Under the pieces are notes generated by a model. The model did not search any database and was not told the DNA's origin. It saw nothing but the letters and a program-made list of their open reading frames with translations. Positions 7,451 to 13,223 of a stretch of 13,223 bases of DNA are shown here, piece after piece (position 1 is the first letter of the stretch; every line of letters starts with the position of its first letter). The position numbers and the translations under genes were made by a program. Source of the stretch: Ilumatobacteraceae bacterium (GTDB taxonomy: Bacteria; Actinomycetota; Acidimicrobiia; Acidimicrobiales; Ilumatobacteraceae); NCBI GenBank assembly GCA_016650435.1, contig JAENVT010000440.1, positions 1 to 13,223 on the forward strand, given 5' to 3'.

Positions 7451-8359
7451 ATGGACAACAGCTACGAAGGCCCTCCGATATTCGAATCTGTCACCTCCCC
7501 ACCGTGGGGACCTCCCGCCGAAGAGCCGACCCCCGTGATCGAGACGCCGCAGGCACCGGTGCGGCGCTCACGATCGATGCGTATCGCGGCGAGCTGGGTC
7601 GTCGTGGCCAGTGTTGCCGCCGGTGCCGGGTTCATCGGCGGGCGCCTCGGTGATGAATCGACGAGCAGCAGCGGGGCATCATCGGCGGTGCAAGCGAACG
7701 CGGTCTCGCTGCAGGTCGCAGGGATCAATGTCGCAGCTGTGCTCGACTCCGTCGAGCCCTCGGTCGTGTCGATCGATACGGTGATCCAGTCCGGCCGCGG
7801 CCCGTTCCAAAGCCAAGGCCAGGGTGCGGGCACAGGCGTGGTCTTCGATGCTGCCGCGGGATACATCATCACCAACGCCCACGTCGTTGACGGTGCAACC
7901 AGCATCACCGTCACCGTCGGCAGCGGGCCGGCACGTGATGCCCAATTGGTTGCGGCCGACGCGACAGCGGACATCGCCGTGCTGCGAGTCACCAACACCG
8001 CCGGCCTGGTGGCTGCTCACTTCGGATCATCCGCTTCGGTCACCGTCGGTGATCCGGTGGTAGCCATCGGCAACGCATTGGCACTCGAGGGCGGCATGAC
8101 CGTGACCCAGGGAATCGTGTCGGCTCTCAACCGATCGCTCGACTTCGATTCGGGCACGCTGACAGGCTTGATCCAGACCGATGCGGCGATCAGTTCCGGC
8201 AACTCGGGTGGTGCCCTTGTCAACAGCGCCGGCCAGGTGATTGGAATCAACACCGCGGTTGCCGCAAGTTACGCCGGCGTCAACGCGTCGAACATCGGTT
8301 TCGCAATCTCGATCGATGATGCGATCGCCAAGGCCAACGCCCTGATCGCCGCGGCGTGA
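7451..8359 (+). CDS. Membrane-anchored trypsin-like (HtrA-type) serine protease without PDZ domain
   Basis: A 302-residue protease. Residues 1-43 are Pro/Glu-rich and presumably cytoplasmic, with the basic patch VRRSRSMR at 37-44 next to one membrane helix (about 45-63). A Ser/Ala-rich linker leads to the trypsin-like domain from about residue 92, predicted outside the cell. The catalytic triad is intact: His144 in TNAHVV, Asp174 in TADIAVLRV and Ser252 in SSGNSGGALV. The protein ends at SIDDAIAKANALIAAA, just after the protease domain, where DegP/HtrA proteins would begin a PDZ domain. It therefore lacks PDZ-mediated substrate binding, as in the shorter actinobacterial trypsin-like proteins. 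It is probably involved in envelope protein quality control or processing; substrates are unknown. No strong Shine-Dalgarno precedes the ATG. It has its own upstream region and 38 bases separate it from the fumarase. Confidence 0.88.
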   Translation: MDNSYEGPPIFESVTSPPWGPPAEEPTPVIETPQAPVRRSRSMRIAASWVVVASVAAGAGFIGGRLGDESTSSSGASSAVQANAVSLQVAGINVAAVLDSVEPSVVSIDTVIQSGRGPFQSQGQGAGTGVVFDAAAGYIITNAHVVDGATSITVTVGSGPARDAQLVAADATADIAVLRVTNTAGLVAAHFGSSASVTVGDPVVAIGNALALEGGMTVTQGIVSALNRSLDFDSGTLTGLIQTDAAISSGNSGGALVNSAGQVIGINTAVAASYAGVNASNIGFAISIDDAIAKANALIAAA

Positions 8360-8385
8360 TGTGTGGGCCGCACGTCCCCGCGCCG

Positions 8386-8391
8386 TAGCGT
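8386..8391 (+). promoter_or_regulatory. -10 element TAGCGT, leaderless-type promoter of the fumarase gene
   Basis: TAGCGT lies at -12 to -7 from the ATG at 8398, within the 38-base gap after the protease gene, so the start codon would be the first transcribed codon. The following GAGG ends two bases from the ATG, too close to work as a Shine-Dalgarno. This implies that the fumarase can be transcribed independently of the protease. Confidence 0.5.
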
Positions 8392-8397
8392 GAGGTC

Positions 8398-10044
<1,647 letters not shown>

Positions 10045-10067
10045 CGTTCCCCTCGGCCGAACGGTCC

Positions 10068-10112
10068 TGTGGAGTTCTTGGCGCCCACCTGGGTCCCTCG
10101 AAAGACTCCACA
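10068..10112 (+). terminator. Imperfect long-loop inverted repeat after the fumarase gene
   Basis: TGTGGAGT (10068-10075) pairs with ACTCCACA (10105-10112). After one bulged T, CTT (10077-10079) pairs with AAG (10102-10104), leaving a 22-base loop. It starts 24 bases after the fumarase stop. No T tract follows, so it is a weak terminator or an RNA 3'-end stabiliser. Confidence 0.3.
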
Positions 10113-10122
10113 AGGTTCGACC

Positions 10123-10146
10123 CGCACCGAATTGCTGCTCGGTGCG
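10123..10146 (+). terminator. 8-bp perfect hairpin downstream of the fumarase gene
   Basis: CGCACCGA (10123-10130) and TCGGTGCG (10139-10146) form a perfect 8-bp stem with an 8-base loop. No T run follows. It may help end the fumarase transcript, or form one state of an alternative structure, since 10141-10148 can also pair with 10176-10183. Confidence 0.35.
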
Positions 10147-10250
10147 CGTCGATACCACCACCCGAAATGTTTGTGCGCGCACCCCTTGAACTAAAGACGC
10201 TCCGCGCGTCTGTTCGCTGACGCTCATCGAGGAACTCGCAACGCAGGGCG

Positions 10251-10277
10251 CGAAGTGGGCCGTATCGGCCCATTTCG
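10251..10277 (+). terminator. 12-bp hairpin upstream of the small membrane protein gene
   Basis: The stem pairs 10251-10262 with 10266-10277 around the loop TAT. The inner seven pairs (TGGGCCG with CGGCCCA) are perfect; one G-T wobble (10255 with 10273) precedes four more pairs. It is the strongest short-loop hairpin in this stretch. It lacks a long T tract but has TTT in its right arm. It could be a terminator or attenuator 50 bases before the Shine-Dalgarno of the next gene. Confidence 0.4.
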
Positions 10278-10326
10278 GTGCCAGCGTTGATCGAAGACAG
10301 CCGCGCCAGGTCAATCGCCCTGGGGT

Positions 10327-10331
10327 AGGAG
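10327..10331 (+). promoter_or_regulatory. Shine-Dalgarno AGGAG that supports a CTG start
   Basis: AGGAG lies five bases before the CTG at 10337, in the frame of the small membrane protein. No comparable ribosome binding site precedes the GTG at 10376. This site is the main argument for the unusual start. Confidence 0.45.
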
Positions 10332-10336
10332 TCGGT

Positions 10337-10903
10337 CTGTCGGCGGCCGTTGCAGTTGGGGTCGGCGTCGGTGCCGTGACGGCATATGGTCAAGGTTGGC
10401 TCAGTGACGCAACGACGTCGCTGGCTAACTCTGCTGGACCGTGGTCTCTAGCCGCATTCCTCGTAGCCCGTTACAACCGCCGCTTGGCGCCGGCGGTCGT
10501 CGCCGCGATGCTCACGCTGGCATGCTGCGAGCTCGGCTACGCACTGGCCACAGACCTGCGCGGCGGCACAAACGCCAAATCGACGGTGGTGCTGTGGCTC
10601 ACGGCGGCCGTACTCGCCGGGTCAGCGCTCGGCGTGGCGGTAGCGTGGTCCACCGAGACCGGGCTGCGCCGCGGGGTCGGGCTATCAGCGGTCGGCTGGA
10701 TACTGCTCGGCGAAGGCTTGCATGGCTGGAGCACGATTGCGGACACGACCGATTGGCGATACTGGATGATCGAGGTGGTCATCGGCGCACTCGTCGTTTT
10801 ATTCGTGGCTGCGCGCAGCCAGTGGCCTCTTCGCGCGATTTTGGCCCTCGCGACCGCGGTGCTCACCGCCTCCATCGTGTTCGCGTTCGGCCGATCCGCG
10901 TAG
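10337..10903 (+). CDS. Small multi-pass membrane protein, DUF6518-like
   Basis: A roughly 188-residue protein made almost entirely of membrane helices (about six or seven). From the proposed start it reads MSAAVAVGVGVGAVTAYGQGW. TAYGQGWL, LANSAGPW, and GEGLHGWSTIADTTDWRYW in the second half, resemble the actinobacterial DUF6518 family as I remember it; function unknown. The first ordinary start codon is the GTG at 10376, but it would cut the first helix in half. The frame is open from 10190 and has no ATG, GTG or TTG before 10376. A CTG at 10337 lies five bases after a good AGGAG (10327-10331) and restores the helix, so it is preferred here. If this is wrong, the gene runs 10376-10903 (175 residues). 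It converges with the ABC-F gene over an inverted repeat. Being a real gene is likely; family and start are less sure. Confidence 0.7.
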   Translation: MSAAVAVGVGVGAVTAYGQGWLSDATTSLANSAGPWSLAAFLVARYNRRLAPAVVAAMLTLACCELGYALATDLRGGTNAKSTVVLWLTAAVLAGSALGVAVAWSTETGLRRGVGLSAVGWILLGEGLHGWSTIADTTDWRYWMIEVVIGALVVLFVAARSQWPLRAILALATAVLTASIVFAFGRSA

Positions 10904-10928
10904 GCGGCACCCGGCCTGCGAGAACTGA

Positions 10929-10978
10929 CGAAGTGTTGCCCCACAGCACCGTACCTGGTGCCCAGGAGCAACACTTCG
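10929..10978. terminator. Probable bidirectional terminator, 11-bp stem, between convergent genes
   Basis: CGAAGTGTTGC (10929-10939) and GCAACACTTCG (10968-10978) are perfect inverted repeats. The 28-base loop holds a second stem, GCACC (10946-10950) with GGTGC (10957-10961). It lies between the stop of the membrane protein gene (10903) and that of the ABC-F gene (10995), where a terminator serving both strands is expected. T tracts are absent on both sides, so termination could be Rho-assisted. Confidence 0.6.
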
Positions 10979-10994
10979 ACGAATGCCGGCCCGA

Positions 10995-12611
10995 CTACGC
11001 CAGCGAAACGAGTTCGAGCCAGTCCCTGTTGAAGTAGTCGACCTGACCATCGGGCATCAGCAGCACCTTGGTCGGTCGTAGTTGTTCGACGAATTCGGTG
11101 TCGTGGCTGACGAAGACGATGGTGCCCTTCCACGCCTTCAAGCTGTCGGTGACCGATTGCCGGCTGGGCGGATCGAGGTTGTTGGTCGGCTCGTCGAGCA
11201 GTAGCAAGTTGTTGTGGCCAACCATCAACATGGCGAGCGCCAGCTTGGTCTTCTCGCCACCAGATAGCGTGCCGCTCTCCTGGTAGACCTTCTCGCCGCT
11301 GAGGCCCATCATCCCCAGCATCCCGCGCAGCTGCGTCTCGGTGAAGATGAGATCGGTCGGCACGGCAGATCGAATGTTGTCGAGCAGTGAAGCATCGCCT
11401 TGCAGGTTGTCGTGCTCCTGCGCGTAGTAGCCGACGTTGACGTTGTGGCCGAAGCTGAACATCCCGAGGTTCGCCGTGGTCTCGCCGGCCAGAATTCGCA
11501 AGAGGCTTGTCTTGCCGGCACCGTTGAGACCTAGCACCAGCAGCCGGTCACCGCGACCGACGTCGAACGTCACGTCCTCGAACACCGGCGGGCCGCCGTA
11601 GGCCTTCGACAACCCGTTCGCTGTGATGACCGTGGTGCCGCTGGCGGGAGGATCGGGGAACTTCACCCGCAACGTGCGATCGCCCTTGTGGACGTGCACG
11701 CGTTGGGCCTCGAGCCGGATGATGTGCTTTTCCTTGCTGTGCGCCATCGCCGCCTTGCTGGCTTTGGCACCGAAACGATCGACGACAGTCTGGATTCGGG
11801 CGATCTCCTTGGCCTGCAACACAGCCTTCTTGGCCAGCCGCTCTTCATCCCTCGTTCGCGAGGTTCGGTACTGGCTGAAGGTGCCCTTGTACTCGACCAA
11901 CTCGCCGACCGCTTCCTCGGCCGGGCGGTCGAGGTGCAGCACGCGAGTGATCGCTTCGTCGAGCAGGTCGATGTCGTGACTGATCACGAGCAGCGCACCT
12001 CGGTAGGCGCGCAGGAATTGCAGCAGCCACATCTTTGCGTCGATATCGAGGTGGTTGGTCGGCTCGTCTAGCAGCAACACGTCGGACCCGGCGAACAGGA
12101 TGCGGGCCAACTCGACCCGGCGCCGTTCGCCACCGCTGAGCACGCCGATCGGCAACTCCAAGCGGTCGCCCTGCAGACCAAGACCGGCAGCCATCGAACG
12201 CGCTTCGCTCTCGGCGCCGTAACCACCGGAGGTCGCGAATTCGTCCTGGGCCCGGCTGTACCGGGCTACGTTGCGCTCGCTCGCGTCTTCCTCCATCGTG
12301 ATGCGCAACTTCTCGAGTCGGATCAGTTCCTCGTCGATGCCTCGACCGGACAGCACATGCGTGATGGCCGTTCGCCCATCGAGCACCCCGGCGATGCGCG
12401 GGTCCTGAGGCAGATAGCCGAACCCGCCCTTACGCAAGATCTTGCCACCCGTTGATTCCAGCGCTCCTCCGAGGACTCGGAAAAGGGTGGTCTTGCCAGC
12501 ACCGTTGCGACCAACCAGGCCGACCTTGTCGCGCGGCATCACGGTGAATGAGGCGCCGTTGATGATCTGGCGACCACCAACTTCCACCGAGAGCGCTTGG
12601 ACCTGCAACAT
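10995..12611 (-). CDS. ABC-F family ATPase (duplicated ATP-binding cassettes, no membrane domain)
   Basis: A 538-residue soluble protein with two ABC domains, the layout of ABC-F translation factors that act at the ribosomal E site. Cassette 1 has Walker A GRNGAGKTT (34-42), signature LSGGE (158-162), Walker B/EPTN LLDEPTNHLD (180-189) and switch His in ISHD (210-213). Cassette 2 has GLNGAGKTS (361-369), LSGGE (449-453), LLDEPTNNLD (471-480) and VSHD (501-504). Between them a charged, Lys/Arg-rich helical linker (about 250-305, with FGAKASKAAMAHSKEK) corresponds to the P-site tRNA interaction motif. There are no membrane helices. The frame is open to 12872, but family N-termini match MLQVQALSVEVGG, so the ATG at 12611 is chosen. 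It is divergent from the DUF2752 gene across 61 bases. Whether it is a general translation factor or an antibiotic-protection type is not visible. Confidence 0.93.
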   Translation of the reverse strand: MLQVQALSVEVGGRQIINGASFTVMPRDKVGLVGRNGAGKTTLFRVLGGALESTGGKILRKGGFGYLPQDPRIAGVLDGRTAITHVLSGRGIDEELIRLEKLRITMEEDASERNVARYSRAQDEFATSGGYGAESEARSMAAGLGLQGDRLELPIGVLSGGERRRVELARILFAGSDVLLLDEPTNHLDIDAKMWLLQFLRAYRGALLVISHDIDLLDEAITRVLHLDRPAEEAVGELVEYKGTFSQYRTSRTRDEERLAKKAVLQAKEIARIQTVVDRFGAKASKAAMAHSKEKHIIRLEAQRVHVHKGDRTLRVKFPDPPASGTTVITANGLSKAYGGPPVFEDVTFDVGRGDRLLVLGLNGAGKTSLLRILAGETTANLGMFSFGHNVNVGYYAQEHDNLQGDASLLDNIRSAVPTDLIFTETQLRGMLGMMGLSGEKVYQESGTLSGGEKTKLALAMLMVGHNNLLLLDEPTNNLDPPSRQSVTDSLKAWKGTIVFVSHDTEFVEQLRPTKVLLMPDGQVDYFNRDWLELVSLA

Positions 12612-12660
12612 GGCCGTCCATCGTGGCGGGGAAACAGCGAGTCCACAACGCCCCGCGTCG

Positions 12661-12666
12661 TACCAT
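12661..12666 (+). promoter_or_regulatory. -10 element TACCAT, leaderless-type promoter of the DUF2752 gene
   Basis: TACCAT lies at -12 to -7 from the ATG at 12673. It is followed by GAGGTG, then ATG, nearly the same context as at the fumarase gene (GAGGTC, ATG). This placement selects 12673 as the start over the longer open frame, and implies a transcript beginning at the start codon. Confidence 0.5.
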
Positions 12667-12672
12667 GAGGTG

Positions 12673-13113
12673 ATGGAACTCGGTCTGCCGGCGTCGCTGC
12701 ACGGTGATCTCGGTCGCCGGGCTGCCCCGATCGCCTGCGGCGGTGCGCTGGCGGCCTCTGCTGCATTTCTGGTAACCCACGATCCCGGCGCTGGTGGTTC
12801 TCGATATCCGACGTGCGTGTTCCACCAGATGACCGGGTTGTGGTGCCCGGGTTGCGGCCTCACCCGAGGCACCTACCAGCTGCTGCCCGGCCACGTGGGG
12901 GCTGCACTTGGGTACAACATCTTCACCCCATTGGCGCTGGCGGCGATCGTGGCCGTGTGGTTCGCGTGGCTGCGAGTCTCGTGGGGTGCTGTGCCGATGC
13001 GTCTGCCGAAACGTGCCGGACGATGGCTCGCCGTGATTCTGCCGATAGTTGTGATCAGCTACGGCGTCCTCAGAAACCTGCCAGTGCAAGGGTTCAGGGC
13101 TCTGGCGCCCTGA
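12673..13113 (+). CDS. DUF2752 family membrane protein
   Basis: A 146-residue protein with about three membrane helices (19-34, 86-101, 118-134). The family hallmark is CVFHQMTGLWCPGCGLTRG (48-66), with Cys48 and the CxxC pair Cys58/Cys61; YNIFTPLALA (81-90) follows, as is typical. The biochemical function of DUF2752 is unknown; the CPGCGxTR motif could bind metal or be redox-active. The frame is open further upstream, but family length, the MELGLP beginning and the -10 element support the ATG at 12673. It is divergent from the ABC-F gene. Its stop codon is one base from the stop of the leftward aldo/keto reductase. Family recognition is strong; no role can be inferred from the neighbours. 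Confidence 0.88.
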   Translation: MELGLPASLHGDLGRRAAPIACGGALAASAAFLVTHDPGAGGSRYPTCVFHQMTGLWCPGCGLTRGTYQLLPGHVGAALGYNIFTPLALAAIVAVWFAWLRVSWGAVPMRLPKRAGRWLAVILPIVVISYGVLRNLPVQGFRALAP

Positions 13114-13114
13114 T

Positions 13115-13223
13115 CTACCAAGAGTAAGCCTCGGGGGCGGTGCCACCCGGGCCGGGGAAGATGGTGTCGATCGACGCCAGCGTCGAGTCATCGAGTTTGA
13201 GGTCGAGGGCACGCAGCGACGCA
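13115..13223 (-). CDS. Aldo/keto reductase, C-terminal fragment (gene continues past right edge)
   Basis: Reading leftward from the right edge to the TAG at 13117-13115, the frame is open for 35 codons. It contains LDLKLDDSTLASIDTIFPGP and then GGTAPEAYSW before the stop. This matches the C-terminal tail of many actinobacterial aldo/keto reductases (LDxIFPGPGGxAPEAYAW). Such enzymes are (alpha/beta)8 barrels that use NADPH to reduce carbonyls, often YajO or general stress protein 69-like. The catalytic residues lie outside the window, so activity and substrate cannot be judged. It converges with DUF2752, with one base between the stop codons. Confidence 0.75.
   Translation of the reverse strand, partial: ASLRALDLKLDDSTLASIDTIFPGPGGTAPEAYSW

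Larger units (their letters stand above)
10045..10336 (+). other. Gene-free stretch with a series of inverted repeats; possible structured leader
   Basis: I find no convincing gene in these 292 bases on either strand. They contain inverted repeats at 10068-10112, 10123-10146, 10195-10211 and 10251-10277, and a perfect 10-base palindrome GTGCGCGCAC at 10173-10182. GGTGCGCG (10141-10148) can pair either upstream, as part of the 10123-10146 hairpin, or with CGCGCACC at 10176-10183; the two pairings exclude each other. The stretch probably combines the fumarase 3' end with a leader for the next gene. The functional reading is inference, since GC-rich DNA forms chance hairpins. Confidence 0.35.

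Noticed and set aside
10110..10128. TTCGACC resembling a tRNA T-loop
   Set aside because: The flanking bases do not form the five-pair T stem, and no acceptor, D or anticodon arm can be drawn around it.
10327..10336. TAGGAG as a leaderless -10 element for the CTG-start gene
   Set aside because: It lacks the final T of TANNNT and is offset by one base from the -12 position; it fits better as a Shine-Dalgarno.
12618..12650. Possible -35/-10 pair (TTGTGG and CACGAT on the minus strand, 17-base spacing) for the ABC-F gene
   Set aside because: The -10 lacks the TA start and the match is too weak to list as a feature.
12612..12872. N-terminal extension of the ABC-F protein by 87 residues
   Set aside because: It overlaps the DUF2752 gene in antisense, has no ABC-F homology, and the family N-terminus starts at the ATG at 12611.

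Overview
The window is GC-rich, densely packed bacterial chromosome. It carries ten complete or nearly complete protein genes plus a gene fragment at the right edge. There are no rRNA, tRNA, CRISPR or mobile-element signatures. Base composition, GTG starts, close relatives of actinobacterial families (DUF2752, a DUF6518-like membrane protein, a PDZ-less trypsin-like protease) and repeated leaderless-type promoters suggest an actinomycete, perhaps Acidimicrobiia. The class-level guess is inference from protein flavour only.

Left part (1-3246): an HrpB-type DExH helicase, whose N-terminus continues beyond the left edge, converges with a SAM-dependent methyltransferase of the HHWWFR type; only 8 bases separate the stop codons. 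Centre-left (3287-7350): a four-gene operon runs rightward with every junction overlapping. It encodes a sugar-nucleotide SDR, a DegT/DnrJ/ArnB PLP aminotransferase, a DPM1-like GT2 glycosyltransferase and a multi-pass GT-C-like membrane protein. The methyltransferase is divergent from it across 40 bases. The four steps together match the logic of the Arn pathway: build an amino sugar nucleotide, load it on a polyprenyl phosphate, then transfer it on the far side of the membrane. This reading is the most interesting in the window. The SDR has Asn where the catalytic Tyr of YxxxK is expected.

Centre-right (7351-10336): a membrane-anchored trypsin-like serine protease with an intact His-Asp-Ser triad and no PDZ domain is followed by a class I iron-sulfur fumarase. 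Next come about 290 bases without a confident gene, rich in inverted repeats, two of which compete for the same strand and so resemble an attenuator.

Right part (10337-13223): a small multi-pass membrane protein, probably with a non-ATG start, converges with an ABC-F ATPase across an 11-bp inverted repeat. A DUF2752 membrane protein is divergent from the ABC-F gene. It ends one base from the stop codon of a leftward aldo/keto reductase, of which only the C-terminus lies in the window. Three rightward genes or operons carry TANNNT exactly at -12 to -7 from the ATG, pointing to leaderless transcripts.
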